This document shows positions 44,830 to 53,518 of a stretch of DNA of 64,000 nucleotides, in pieces. Made by a program: the position numbers and the translations under genes. The notes under the pieces were generated by a model. It was not told where the DNA came from. It saw only the letters and a program-made list of their open reading frames with translations, and made no database searches. Numbering within the stretch: the stretch's first letter is position 1; each line of letters starts with the position of its first letter. This DNA is from Porticoccus sp963974675 (lineage in GTDB: Bacteria; Pseudomonadota; Gammaproteobacteria; Pseudomonadales; Porticoccaceae): positions 1 through 64,000 of the forward strand of contig CAXBDQ010000001.1 of NCBI GenBank assembly GCA_963974675.1, in the 5' to 3' direction.

Positions 44830-44925
44830 CAGCGGAAAGCGTACAACCTGCACCAGGCAAACTTTTGCAACTACGCACTGGGCCTAGTGATCGAAAAAGT
44901 GCTGGATAAGTCTTATAAGGATTGA
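44830..44925 (+). pseudogene. Fragment of a beta-lactamase-family serine hydrolase
   Basis: The plus-strand frame gives NYALGLVIEKVLDKSYKD, which fits the second motif region of class C beta-lactamase-like hydrolases (YALLGLVIEKVxGKSY). Just upstream, PAPGK, the expected preceding block, lies in another frame, so at least one frameshift has occurred. Neither the SxxK active site nor the rest of the protein is visible. Confidence 0.35.
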
Positions 44926-45151
44926 AAAACTCGGTGGCTATCTGTGAATCAGTGGGGGCCACCGTCGTGGGAAGTGGAAAACAATTGGTCATGTGGAATA
45001 AATAACCTATCAATTACCATCAGCACCCTCACTACATCATTAAAATTGTGATCAAGACTAGAGAGGCAAACCTCTAACATGTTGCTGGTCATTTTCGATA
45101 AATTTTAAAAGCTAAAAAATTATGATGACCTGTGACAAGTATCTGGAATTG

Positions 45152-45193
45152 AACCTAGAGCACTAAACCTAGGGTACTAAACCTAGGGTACTA
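45152..45193. repeat. 14-bp tandem repeat, three copies
   Basis: AACCTAGRGYACTA occurs at 45152-45165, 45166-45179 and 45180-45193; copies 2 and 3 are identical, copy 1 differs at two bases. It lies 22 bases downstream of the mlaB stop. CCTAGG is palindromic within each unit. Confidence 0.8.
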
Positions 45194-45214
45194 TATTGTT
45201 TGTTAATCGTTTTA

Positions 45215-45502
45215 TTATTCACTCTGGAGGGCAGGGAAAAACCCTGTTACATCGTATAAGTTTAATAGGCCCTGTAAGGGAGGGTTAACCCCTTGCAAGG
45301 GGATTGCCCTGCGCTGTAAATAAAGCAGCAAGCCCACCGCAGCGGAATCACTGTGAGCAATACCATTACAATCGAGCCGCCGAACATCATTCAAAGGCAG
45401 CTTATCCAATTGCCGAATTAATCCAGCTGCTGAATCAAAACTTACATCTCCGCTAATGTATAAGGTGTCACCAAGCAGGCTAAGTGCTTTCTCAGATTTC
45501 AT
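45215..45502 (-). CDS. mlaB: MlaB, STAS-domain subunit of the Mla transporter
   Basis: 95 residues with a STAS fold: LYISGDVSFDSAAGLI, LDCNGIAHSDSAAVGLLLYLQRRA, where Ser/Asp in HSDSAA corresponds to the regulatory site. MlaB binds MlaF on the cytoplasmic face. The ATG overlaps the mlaC stop by 4 bases. Last gene of mlaFEDCB. Confidence 0.9.
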   Translation of the reverse strand: MKSEKALSLLGDTLYISGDVSFDSAAGLIRQLDKLPLNDVRRLDCNGIAHSDSAAVGLLLYLQRRAIPLQGVNPPLQGLLNLYDVTGFFPALQSE

Positions 45503-46155
45503 GGCGCCCTCTGCTCTGCAGCCTCTTTTAAAAACAGGATTAGGCCGTCTATCCCTTTCTGAGAAAGGTTGTCAGAAAACTGACCCCGCATTGTTACCAC
45601 ATAGCTCACCCCATCCACATTTACATCAATGATCTGCCATTTATCTGTTCTCTTTTCCAGCCGTAAAAATAAGGCAACATCGTCCCCTCTCTGGCTACTG
45701 GCCTTTAGTTTTAGGATGGCCTTTTGCTCCGTCGCCTCAGTTACGGGTTCAATGTCCGCGCTGGAATTGCGGTAATCAAATAACTGTTTGCCATAGGTCG
45801 TGACGAACAAGTTTTGAAAGGCTTCTGCGACGTCTGATCGCTGCGATGCTGTAGCAGAATTCCAGTAAGTGGTCATTGCCAACCGGGTCATGCGCGAAAA
45901 ATCAAAATAGGGCACTACTTTTTGATTAACCAATTCATTGATTTTTGTGGGATCTTGCATATAAAGCGCTTCGTTAGCACGCATCTCGGTTAACACATCG
46001 CTAACAGCGGCCGTCACAACCTGAATGGGAGTCAAATTTTCTGCCTTCACGTTGACGGATTCTGCAAAAAGATTAGAACCCAGTAACGCAGAAAAAAGCA
46101 CAATCACAAATGTATAACATTGCCTCATAACACCCAACTTTGTAGATTCCATCAT
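45499..46155 (-). CDS. mlaC: MlaC, periplasmic phospholipid carrier
   Basis: 218 residues with a signal peptide (ending LFA) and a Tol-Tol-Ttg2 domain: EALYMQDPTKINELVNQKV, FDFSRMTRLAMTTYW, YGKQLFDYRN and DVNVDGVSYVVTMRGQF. It ferries phospholipids between the MlaA-porin complex and MlaFEDB. Start ATG overlaps the mlaD stop by 4 bases. Confidence 0.93.
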   Translation of the reverse strand: MMESTKLGVMRQCYTFVIVLFSALLGSNLFAESVNVKAENLTPIQVVTAAVSDVLTEMRANEALYMQDPTKINELVNQKVVPYFDFSRMTRLAMTTYWNSATASQRSDVAEAFQNLFVTTYGKQLFDYRNSSADIEPVTEATEQKAILKLKASSQRGDDVALFLRLEKRTDKWQIIDVNVDGVSYVVTMRGQFSDNLSQKGIDGLILFLKEAAEQRAP

Positions 46156-46616
46156 TTTGCTCCAGAAGCTGACATACCTGTCACTATCTTGCCGATTAAA
46201 TTCTCCAACACCAACGCCGAGGAAGTAAAGCTTATAGTGTCGCCCTGTTTAAGCATCTCATCTTCTCCACCAGTTTCTAGATTCACATACTGCTCACCCA
46301 GTACTCCAGAGGTAAAAATTCCAGCAGAAGCATCAGTGCTGAAGTGATAGACGTCATCTATAACCAACAACACCTTTGCTTGGTACGTGGTGCCATCAAG
46401 ATCAATACTGGTAACACGGCCAATCGTTACACCGGCACTTTTTACCGGCGCTCGGACCTTTAATCCACCGATATTATGAAAATAAGCGGTCACTGTATAA
46501 GTGTTCGCTTGGTTGAGTGTTGACTGGTTAGCAACACGCAATGCCAAAAAAACGATGGCAACCACCCCCAACGCCACGAACAAACCAACCCAGAAATCCA
46601 ACAGTGTACGGTTCAT
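46152..46616 (-). CDS. mlaD: MlaD, MCE-domain subunit of the Mla transporter
   Basis: 154 residues: one N-terminal helix (about 8-28) and an MCE domain with VTAYFHNIGGLKVRAPVKSAG and VLGEQYVNLETGG. It forms a periplasmic ring that receives phospholipid from MlaC. Overlaps mlaC; 1 base after mlaE. Confidence 0.95.
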   Translation of the reverse strand: MNRTLLDFWVGLFVALGVVAIVFLALRVANQSTLNQANTYTVTAYFHNIGGLKVRAPVKSAGVTIGRVTSIDLDGTTYQAKVLLVIDDVYHFSTDASAGIFTSGVLGEQYVNLETGGEDEMLKQGDTISFTSSALVLENLIGKIVTGMSASGAK

Positions 46617-46617
46617 T

Positions 46618-47409
46618 TTAAAATCCCTGAAACATGAAAGCTGTTAAAACAAAATCCAGCCCTAGTACAGCCATTGCCGAAGCAACAACCGTACGAGTAG
46701 TGGCACGAGAAACACCTTCGGCTGTAGGTACCGCAGAATAGCCTTCGAAGACCGAAATCAACATGACAACTACAGAAAAGGCAACGCTTTTAATGAAACC
46801 ATTGACGATATCCTGACGAAAATCTACCGCATCCTGCATCTGTGACCAGAAGGCACCTTGATCGACCCCGATCAGGTTCACAGCCACCAGGTAGCCACCA
46901 AAAATGCCCGCAACATTAAAAATAGCGGTGAGTAACGGTAAGGAAAATACTCCTGCCCAAAAGCGTGGAACTACCACCCTGGCCATGGGTTGGATCGCCA
47001 TCATCTCTAGAGCATTGAGCTGCTCTGTAGCTTTCATCAAACCAATTTCCGCGGTTACAGCAGAACCCGCACGACTAGCAAAAAGTATTGCTGTCAATAC
47101 TGGCCCCAGCTCACGAACCAATGACAAGGCCACTACCATACCTACACCCTCACCAGAACCAAAACGCTCTAGGGTGGTATACATTTGTAAGCCCAGTACC
47201 ATGCCCACAAATAATCCGGAGACCAGAATGATGACCAGAGAAAGCACCCCAATAAAGTACATTTCACGGATTAACAACGAAGGTCTTCTCAGGCAAATTG
47301 CCGATGCCCGAATAATTGTCAAAAGAAACTGAACCATGGCACCAAGCCGGATGATGGCATCGTTAGTTTTGCGGCCAATTAGTGTCAGCGCCGGAGTAAT
47401 TGCTTTCAC
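46618..47409 (-). CDS. mlaE: MlaE, permease of the Mla phospholipid transporter
   Basis: 263 residues, MlaE/YrbE permease family: five to six helices with the family segment ELGPVLTAILFASRAGSAVTAEIG in the loop that contacts the ATPase, then LNALEMMAIQPMARVV. Overlaps mlaF by 4 bases, so it is translationally coupled. Confidence 0.95.
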   Translation of the reverse strand: MKAITPALTLIGRKTNDAIIRLGAMVQFLLTIIRASAICLRRPSLLIREMYFIGVLSLVIILVSGLFVGMVLGLQMYTTLERFGSGEGVGMVVALSLVRELGPVLTAILFASRAGSAVTAEIGLMKATEQLNALEMMAIQPMARVVVPRFWAGVFSLPLLTAIFNVAGIFGGYLVAVNLIGVDQGAFWSQMQDAVDFRQDIVNGFIKSVAFSVVVMLISVFEGYSAVPTAEGVSRATTRTVVASAMAVLGLDFVLTAFMFQGF

Positions 47410-48254
47410 CGCGCCACCTCCATCAACATTGAACGATAATCTGGTGCTTCATAGTGAAAGGGTACAGGGCCATCGACATCCCCATCGACAAACTGTCTAA
47501 CAAATGGATCTTCTGACGCCAAAATTGCTTGCACGTCACCCTCAGCCAACACCGCGCCCTCTGAAATCAAATACACATAATCCACAATTTTTAAGGATTC
47601 TTGCACATCGTGGGTCACAACAATGGACGTAGCACCTAAGGCATCATTCAATTTTCGAATCAGTTGTCCGACAACGCCCAAAGAAATGGGGTCAAGCCCA
47701 GCAAAGGGTTCGTCGTAGAGCATGAGGTTAGGATCTAGGGCCGTAGCACGCGCCAGCGCAACCCGCCTTGCCATACCACCGGACAACTCCGATGGCATCA
47801 TATGATGAGTACCACGTAAACCTACAGCATGAAGTTTCATCAACACTAGTAGCCTTATGACACTTTCTGGCAAATCCGTATGCTCACGAATTTGGAACGC
47901 GACGTTATCAAACACATTCATATCCGTGAACAACGCGCCCATCTGGAACAACATACCCATCTTTCTCCGCAGCTGATAAAGCTGCTCGGGATTCAAGTCA
48001 GGTACTGACTGCCCATCAACCCACAAATTCCCCTGACTGGGTTTCAACTGTCCGCCAATCAAACGGAGGATCGTAGTTTTACCACAGCCGCTGCCACCCA
48101 AAATGGCAACCACCTTGCCACGTGGCACCTGCAGGTTAATATTACGCAGCACCTTGCGACTGCCGTAACCAAATGAAACCTGGGAAAGCTCCACCAAATT
48201 AGTATTGTGATCAGTATCTTCATGTACCGTGTTCGGCGCATTATTTGTCATCAA
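47406..48254 (-). CDS. mlaF: MlaF, ATP-binding subunit of the Mla transporter
   Basis: 282 residues. ABC motifs: Walker A GGSGCGKTT, signature LSGGMARR, Walker B LMLYDEPFAGLD, and the switch His in VVTHDVQ. The C-terminal extension is the region that, in E. coli, wraps to the neighbouring MlaF and binds MlaB. First gene of mlaFEDCB; its usual upstream KDO/lptCAB cluster is not here. A 196-base leader with no gene lies upstream. Confidence 0.95.
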   Translation of the reverse strand: MMTNNAPNTVHEDTDHNTNLVELSQVSFGYGSRKVLRNINLQVPRGKVVAILGGSGCGKTTILRLIGGQLKPSQGNLWVDGQSVPDLNPEQLYQLRRKMGMLFQMGALFTDMNVFDNVAFQIREHTDLPESVIRLLVLMKLHAVGLRGTHHMMPSELSGGMARRVALARATALDPNLMLYDEPFAGLDPISLGVVGQLIRKLNDALGATSIVVTHDVQESLKIVDYVYLISEGAVLAEGDVQAILASEDPFVRQFVDGDVDGPVPFHYEAPDYRSMLMEVAR

Positions 48255-48450
48255 AAATCCACCTTCCTTAAGATAGGTTTACATTAACATAACGCACGGC
48301 TGTATTTATTAACAACATTTCAACGGGTGCTAGCAATACATCCTTTTTTACTGGGTATTCACGGCGCCAACTTGTTTAGCCAAAGGTGGACACTACCTCT
48401 TTTGGGATCAGATATTGATTTTCAATTAACCCACGGACAAACATCAACCG

Positions 48451-49185
48451 TCAATCTAGCCAACGTAACTTTTTGTAATCAAAGTTTTCTTCTAACGTCG
48501 GTTTGATAATCTGAAAATACGGGGACAAATCAAAGTCGCGAGGAGTGACATGACTATAGTGTTTTCTTTCTAACACAACATCCTCACAGAGAATACTCAC
48601 TCCAGTCTGACAAACTTCAACCTCTCTGGGCAAAATAGGATATCGAATCGACTGGAAGGCCTGCGCCACCAATGTAGAGCAAATCGCTTTGGTGGGTTCA
48701 CCGCTACCAAAGGCAATTAACTTTCGACGGTAACGCATCGGAACAGGAGGGGTGGGTATCAAATAGCGCATCAAATCGAAAATATTTTTCATATCATATT
48801 TCAGTCCAATGCGCGCAATCGCGTAATTTAACAGCTGCTGTTTATCTTCTTCTGTCAAATTGAATGCACGACAAATTCTCACATTAAAGCCGTCATATTT
48901 TTTTAGAGGAACATGACTAATACCATTAATCATATCGGCTTCAATGAGTGACCCTACGCCATCTTGCTCGCCAACAAACAGGCAAACATGAGACCAGGTA
49001 GACTGGGTTAAATATTTAATGGCGGTGCTAACTCGGCTGTTGCCCTCTACCAGCAGTAGATCCCCGGGCTTCAACGTCTGCTGCAATTGTTGCTGTGATA
49101 ATGTGGAAAACTCTTCGTAATGAGAACGTGGTTTGCTCAAAAAGCGTGCGAGCTTGACGCCAATATACCTGAACAAGAAATCCAT
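48451..49185 (-). CDS. YiiX/YebB-like permuted NlpC/P60 cysteine hydrolase
   Basis: 244 residues. The YiiX-type order is seen: LKPGDLLLVEGNSRVSTAI, then the catalytic-type His in STWSHVCLFVGE, then IEADMINGISHVPL, and the Cys in AICSTLVAQAFQS. Members are permuted papain-like amidases, peptidoglycan or lipid-linked; the substrate is unknown. There is no clear signal peptide; the N-terminus has one weakly hydrophobic stretch. It is followed by the mla operon on the same strand. Confidence 0.85.
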   Translation of the reverse strand: MDFLFRYIGVKLARFLSKPRSHYEEFSTLSQQQLQQTLKPGDLLLVEGNSRVSTAIKYLTQSTWSHVCLFVGEQDGVGSLIEADMINGISHVPLKKYDGFNVRICRAFNLTEEDKQQLLNYAIARIGLKYDMKNIFDLMRYLIPTPPVPMRYRRKLIAFGSGEPTKAICSTLVAQAFQSIRYPILPREVEVCQTGVSILCEDVVLERKHYSHVTPRDFDLSPYFQIIKPTLEENFDYKKLRWLD

Positions 49186-49709
49186 AACCTTGTGCTCTAC
49201 TCTCGATCATTCCAAAATTTACATTCTACCTCTGGGTACGACCCTGTATCCAAATGGACATGCAAAGCTAACGCTTTCAGTGGAACGTTGACGCAAGCTT
49301 TTTAGAAGCTACGTCTAGGTGGTTGTTATATACATCCTTTTACGCAGTCTAGCATGACTAACCTCATACCTGAGCACAGGGTTTGCCTGAAAGAAAAGGG
49401 CGCCTTACGCCGCATAAGATCGACCACAACCAACGGCAGGAAATAGATATGTTTGGGTGGGGTGAAGATTGGCCTCAGGATGTACACCGAATGACGGGGA
49501 ATAACGATATAGCTTCCGTGATCTTTAATATAGTAGGAGTAATGACCCTAAAACGTCTAGCCGACCAAGTTCTCATCAGGGATGTAAGGCTGGAAAGATA
49601 AAAAGAAAGCAATCTCGGTAAGATAGCCTTTGCTCAACACCCAGCGACACTGTTAAGACGTAGTCTTGCTACCCAGTCGATATCGCCAGTTCAAACGAGC
49701 TAGCTCTAA
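49186..49709. other. 524 bp without a supported gene
   Basis: A 72-codon plus-strand frame at 49383-49601 has no recognised family and no good ribosome site. A short frame ending at 49305 contains WTCKANA, also found near the end of PckA; see rejected items. No clear repeats or terminators. Confidence 0.4.
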
Positions 49710-49985
49710 CTACGAAATATGCTCATCCAAATAATTATTAACCTCTGACTCGATCATTCCTTTGAATGCCATCATCAACAACCCCAGCTTGACATCGACA
49801 AAAACCCTAGTCTCATCAAAACTCACCTTTGCATCCGCGCTATGGTAGGTGTAATGAACAATATTTTCCTCTAAATGATACTCACCGCCAAACTTGGTTT
49901 TTAGTTTTTGACCCAGTTCTTCCGTCATGGAGCGCAGGTCCTCCTCATCCATATTATGGTGCCTTTTGATTTGAATATGGCTCAT
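49710..49985 (-). CDS. Polyhydroxyalkanoic acid system family protein (PHA_gran_rgn)
   Basis: 91 residues from the ATG at 49985, chosen because AGGAG lies 7 bases upstream. The pattern SHIQIKRHHNMDEEDLR, then TKFGGEYHLEENIVHYTY and VFVDVKLGLLMMAFKGMIESEV is that of the small PHA-granule-region family (TIGR02610-type). It is predicted to help PHA storage, and lies beside the TetR regulator and the phasin gene. Confidence 0.85.
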   Translation of the reverse strand: MSHIQIKRHHNMDEEDLRSMTEELGQKLKTKFGGEYHLEENIVHYTYHSADAKVSFDETRVFVDVKLGLLMMAFKGMIESEVNNYLDEHIS

Positions 49986-50162
49986 CAACCCACTCCTGAT
50001 CATTATTGTTATACCTTAGATGGCCCCCAAACAACGATGCATGATTAAGCTCGCTGAATCATCTATTTTCAGTTTTTGCAAAAGAAAATCTTATGCTTAA
50101 AGAAGGGGAACGCTTCGACCACCTAGAATGGCTTAAATGCTATCGTTGTTTGTCTTGTGGGT

Positions 50163-50813
50163 CTAGGCTTGTTTGTCTCTCTGATAAAGGATATTACACT
50201 CAGATAAAAATTGTCTTTGCTTATCACCCATATAAGGGGCAAGCAACGTCATTATTTGCATAATGGCACCTTGGATAAACTCATGTTGTTCCAGTTTTCG
50301 TTTTCGAAGGTTCTGGAACTCAAACCAATGTGTATAGATCAGCATCATATTGTCTGAGAGTTCGTCAACGGTACTATCCACCAAACTGTCTCCTGACAAC
50401 ACCCCTTCGCCCAACAACTGGCGTAGCATTTTATTAATTGATTGGTACTGCTGCTCTATAAGTCGACGAAACCGCGTATCAATACCGGAATATTTTTGTA
50501 AAAGATCTGTGATATTTCGGAAAAAGAAACGGTGTCCATAAATATGTTCCAAAAGCACATACAAATGTAGCCAATGTCTTTCCAAGGTATCCCCAGCATC
50601 ACGAGCATCCTCTAATAAAACAAGAATACCAGCTTCGAACCGCTCGTAGAGTGCAGCAACAATCTCTTCCTTTCCTTTAAAATGGTAATACAGGTTGCCC
50701 GGGCTTATATCTAATTCATTGGCGATATCAACCGCTGACAAGTTTGCCTCGCCCTCTTCATTAAACAAAACCAAACTGACTTCAAGGATAATGTCTCGCC
50801 GTTTTATAGCCAT
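50163..50813 (-). CDS. TetR-family regulator, probably of PHA granule genes
   Basis: 216 residues from the ATG at 50813 (the upstream in-frame codon at 50828 is TTG). N-terminal HTH: RDIILEVSLVLFNEEGEANLS, then VDIANELDISPGNLYYHFKGKEEI. The C-terminal part matches the PhaD-like ligand-binding shape (YRHRFFFRNITDLL-like HRFFFRNITDLLQ). PhaD regulates PHA genes in pseudomonads; the divergent phasin gene is its likely target, with 138 bases between starts. Confidence 0.88.
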   Translation of the reverse strand: MAIKRRDIILEVSLVLFNEEGEANLSAVDIANELDISPGNLYYHFKGKEEIVAALYERFEAGILVLLEDARDAGDTLERHWLHLYVLLEHIYGHRFFFRNITDLLQKYSGIDTRFRRLIEQQYQSINKMLRQLLGEGVLSGDSLVDSTVDELSDNMMLIYTHWFEFQNLRKRKLEQHEFIQGAIMQIMTLLAPYMGDKQRQFLSECNILYQRDKQA

Positions 50814-50951
50814 ATTAGAAAGCTTCAAATAAAAATTTAAATTTTTTGAAAAAACTCTTGTATTAGTATGCTTTTTCTAAAATTTTTAATTACTGTACTT
50901 GCAATATCCGGAGAATAAACCTCCAGCCCAATCATTTACGGAGATACTACT

Positions 50952-51506
50952 ATGACAGACATCAAGAATGCTATCGATAAGACCGAAGAACTGGCTCGAA
51001 AAATTTGGCTTGCAGGACTCGGAGCCTATGGTCAAGGCCTAAACAACTTGCAAGGTGGCTACGACAAAATGAATGACCAAACACGTAACTTCTTCGATGG
51101 TTTGGTTGAAGAAGGTACAAAAATTGAAGCCGAAGCAAAAAGCACTATCGACAAAACCGGCGAAAAAATTAAAGCACAAGGACAAAAGCTGAAAGACCAA
51201 GGCGAAAAACTTAAAGAACAGGGCAAAACCTTGCGTAAAGAAGGCATAAATCTGAATGTCTCCGCACGCGTTGAAGAAATTCGTGAAAAAGTTGCCTCAA
51301 AGTTAAACATACCTACTTTTTCAGTATCAAATAACGATGAGAAGTTAGAAGAATTAAACGCTAAGCTGGAAGGTCTGATAGAAGCCGTATCAAAATTGGC
51401 GACTACTGCTACACCGACGGAAACCGAAGAAGCAGTAAAAGCAGCACCCAAGAAAAAAGCACCTGCTCGTAAACCTGCGGCTACAAAAGAACAGGATGCA
51501 GCATAA
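50952..51506 (+). CDS. Phasin, PHA granule-associated protein
   Basis: 184 residues. The start KTEELARKIWLAGLGAYGQG is the phasin N-terminus of the PhaF/PhaI type, followed by Lys/Gln/Glu-rich heptads (coiled coil, about 60-110), an IPTFSVS linker and a basic AAPKKKAPARKPAA tail resembling the histone-like PhaF tail. It coats PHA granules and may link them to the nucleoid. A terminator follows at 51618. Confidence 0.9.
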   Translation: MTDIKNAIDKTEELARKIWLAGLGAYGQGLNNLQGGYDKMNDQTRNFFDGLVEEGTKIEAEAKSTIDKTGEKIKAQGQKLKDQGEKLKEQGKTLRKEGINLNVSARVEEIREKVASKLNIPTFSVSNNDEKLEELNAKLEGLIEAVSKLATTATPTETEEAVKAAPKKKAPARKPAATKEQDAA

Positions 51507-51617
51507 CATTTTGGTTATTACTGAGAACCAAAAGGGTATTTAACAGATTGTTTTATCCTCCCGCTCCTTGTGAGCACTTTGTACAATAGGCTATTTCCCA
51601 GTGGCCTTCAGTTACAT

Positions 51618-51646
51618 AGGTCATCATTATGGTGACCTTTTTTTTT
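51618..51646 (+). terminator. Rho-independent terminator after phasin
   Basis: AGGTCATC (51618-51625), loop ATTAT, GGTGACCT (51631-51638) with one mismatch-type U-G pair, followed by eight T residues. Confidence 0.8.
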
Positions 51647-51699
51647 GCTTAAATATTTCCAACAAACTTTCCAACCCGCTATTTTCATACTTCATATGA

Positions 51700-51807
51700 A
51701 AATATAAGACATATTTTAATGGCAGTGGTGCAGTTTCAAGTGAATGGGATGACAACGTACGATTAAGCTCTGATGAATTAAAACTCGGCTTCACTTATGA
51801 ATTCTGA
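51700..51807 (+). pseudogene. C-terminal remnant of an outer-membrane beta-barrel protein
   Basis: The frame runs from 51700 (a TGA lies just upstream in frame) to the TGA at 51805-51807 and encodes 35 residues ending in DELKLGFTYEF. The alternating final strand with a terminal Phe is the Bam-recognised end of an outer-membrane barrel. No start codon or remaining part is visible, so I read it as a fragment of a lost porin-like gene. Confidence 0.45.
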
Positions 51808-51900
51808 ATCAGACAAATTTTTGGTAGAATCACCGGCCGACAACAAAACCATGCCACCAAAATACCTCACTTAACATGTCATCGACAAAGAGTACTTCAC

Positions 51901-52377
51901 TTGAACATTCTTACCGAACAACCACTTCCACCCGCCAATCTGTTTCGCCGGCTCATGGCTATGCTCTACGATGCTTTTCTACTCTTGGGAATCAGCTTTG
52001 CCTATGGCGTTGTTGTCCTTTTGCTAAGGCTCCTCGCCGGAGAAGACACCATGCAAGCTCCCGGCAACGCACTACAGATTATGATTATTGTTGGGTTATG
52101 GTTTTGTTATGCCTTGTTCTATATTTGGTGCTGGCGTCGAACAGGGCAGACACTGGGCATGAAGTCTTGGCGACTTCAGTTGCAAGGGTGCAACTCACAA
52201 CTGCCCACTTTGAGAGAATGTTGGTTGCGCTGTATTCTTGCACCCTTGTCAATGGCACTGCTGGGTATTGGCTACTTATGGTGCATGATCGACAAACAAG
52301 GTAATTGCCTTCACGATATTTACAGCAACACAAAGGTCGTTGTACTTCCCAAGGAAAAACGTAACAAAAAAAAGTAG
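51901..52377 (+). CDS. RDD family membrane protein
   Basis: 158 residues. The RDD pattern is present: FRRLMAMLYDAFLLLGI (R and D of helix 1), then GQTLGMKSWRLQL between helices 2 and 3, and WCMIDKQGNCLHDIYSNTKVV at the end. The function of the family is unknown; roles in transport are suspected. The start appears to be TTG (51901), with AAAGAG upstream. A basic Lys-rich tail follows. It is convergent with lptG. Confidence 0.85.
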   Translation: MNILTEQPLPPANLFRRLMAMLYDAFLLLGISFAYGVVVLLLRLLAGEDTMQAPGNALQIMIIVGLWFCYALFYIWCWRRTGQTLGMKSWRLQLQGCNSQLPTLRECWLRCILAPLSMALLGIGYLWCMIDKQGNCLHDIYSNTKVVVLPKEKRNKKK

Positions 52378-52456
52378 TTATATCACCTCATTGGGACAGA
52401 CTATGACTAAAGTAATTACTGGTATTCGGCGCTACAAGATCTGGTCGTTCATGTCA

Positions 52457-53518
52457 TCAAGCTGCCCTGCGTAACAGCACAACACCTATTAGACCGCAAA
52501 CAACCGCGGGAAAAATAACGGCCAGGAGCGGTGAGAACCCAAAGACGATACTGGCGGGCCCAAGTAGGTCTTGACTGGTTCTGAACACAAGTCCCACCAC
52601 CACACCGGCAAAGATACGATAGCCCATAGTGACTTGTCGCAAAGGCCCAAAGACAAATGAAATAGCGATTAAGACTAGACTAATAATCGTAAACGGCTGA
52701 AGGGCCTTTCGCCAAAACACTAGCTCATACTTGGCAGCATCCTGCCCCTGATCACTCAAATAATTACTGTACTGATGCAACCCCCTCATAGCCAAAGACT
52801 CGGGAGGAAGCACAACCAAATTGAGCAACTCAGGAGACAACTCTGTCTTCCAGTCACGCGTAATAAAGGTACTCACCTCAGTGTGATCGCCCATGAAAAA
52901 AGTCACGGCACCAAGTTCTTCAACCCAATAATCGCCTTGATACGAAGCCCTTCCTGCAAAGCTAGCCTGCTGTAAAACATGCTGATCATCAAATTGATAA
53001 CGAGTAACACCAAACAGCACGCCACCAGGGTAAACGGCATTGAAGTGCATAAATTCATTACCTTCCTTGTTCCAAAAACCACTCACAGATTCCTGCGCAG
53101 TTTTCCCCCCTTTTAAAAGCATGCGTCGGCTTTCGGCATATTGATCAGTGTATGGCACCACGTATTCACCAAATAATACGCCAAGTAACACTAAGACGAG
53201 GATAGGACGGAGTACCAACCAGACAATGCGCATGACAGAAACACCTGCTGCACGCATTACGACTAATTCAGAGTTATTTGCCAGGACACCTAAACCAATC
53301 AGACAACCCGTCAACGAAGCCATGGGAATATGCTCATAAATACGGGCAGGCAATGTTAACGCCACGTAAATCATCACCTGATTAAACGTGTAGTCTTTTC
53401 CAATATCGCCAGCACCATCAATGATGGCACCAATAGCATCCAGAGCCACAATAATTAACAGCACCAATGCAATAGAACCCAACACAGAGGATACGACATA
53501 ACTTGATAAGCGCCTCAT
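52457..53518 (-). CDS. lptG: LPS export permease LptG
   Basis: 353 residues. An LptF/LptG permease: three N-terminal helices, a periplasmic beta-jellyroll (about residues 130-265) and three C-terminal helices, with the ending FGFSPLLAVIFPAVVCGLIG typical of LptG. With LptF and LptB2C it extracts lipopolysaccharide from the inner membrane. Overlaps lptF by 4 bases. Its C-terminal tail is short. Confidence 0.94.
   Translation of the reverse strand: MRRLSSYVVSSVLGSIALVLLIIVALDAIGAIIDGAGDIGKDYTFNQVMIYVALTLPARIYEHIPMASLTGCLIGLGVLANNSELVVMRAAGVSVMRIVWLVLRPILVLVLLGVLFGEYVVPYTDQYAESRRMLLKGGKTAQESVSGFWNKEGNEFMHFNAVYPGGVLFGVTRYQFDDQHVLQQASFAGRASYQGDYWVEELGAVTFFMGDHTEVSTFITRDWKTELSPELLNLVVLPPESLAMRGLHQYSNYLSDQGQDAAKYELVFWRKALQPFTIISLVLIAISFVFGPLRQVTMGYRIFAGVVVGLVFRTSQDLLGPASIVFGFSPLLAVIFPAVVCGLIGVVLLRRAA

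Larger units (their letters stand above)
44646..45214. other. 569 bp of decayed or non-coding DNA
   Basis: Contains a serine-hydrolase fragment (44830-44925) and a 14-bp tandem repeat (45152-45193). No intact gene. In many gammaproteobacteria the mla operon is followed here by ibaG and murA; neither is present. Confidence 0.55.
51507..51900. other. 394 bp between the phasin and RDD genes
   Basis: Holds the phasin terminator (51618-51646) and the remnant of an outer-membrane protein gene (51700-51807). Nothing else could be supported. Confidence 0.5.

Noticed and set aside
49220..49305. A short frame with WTCKANA, identical to seven residues near the PckA C-terminus (19 of 24 bases match).
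   Set aside because: Flanking residues do not match PckA, and no other part of pckA is recognisable nearby; a partial duplication cannot be supported.
49383..49601. A 72-codon plus-strand frame.
   Set aside because: No recognised similarity or start signal; length is within what chance gives in this region.
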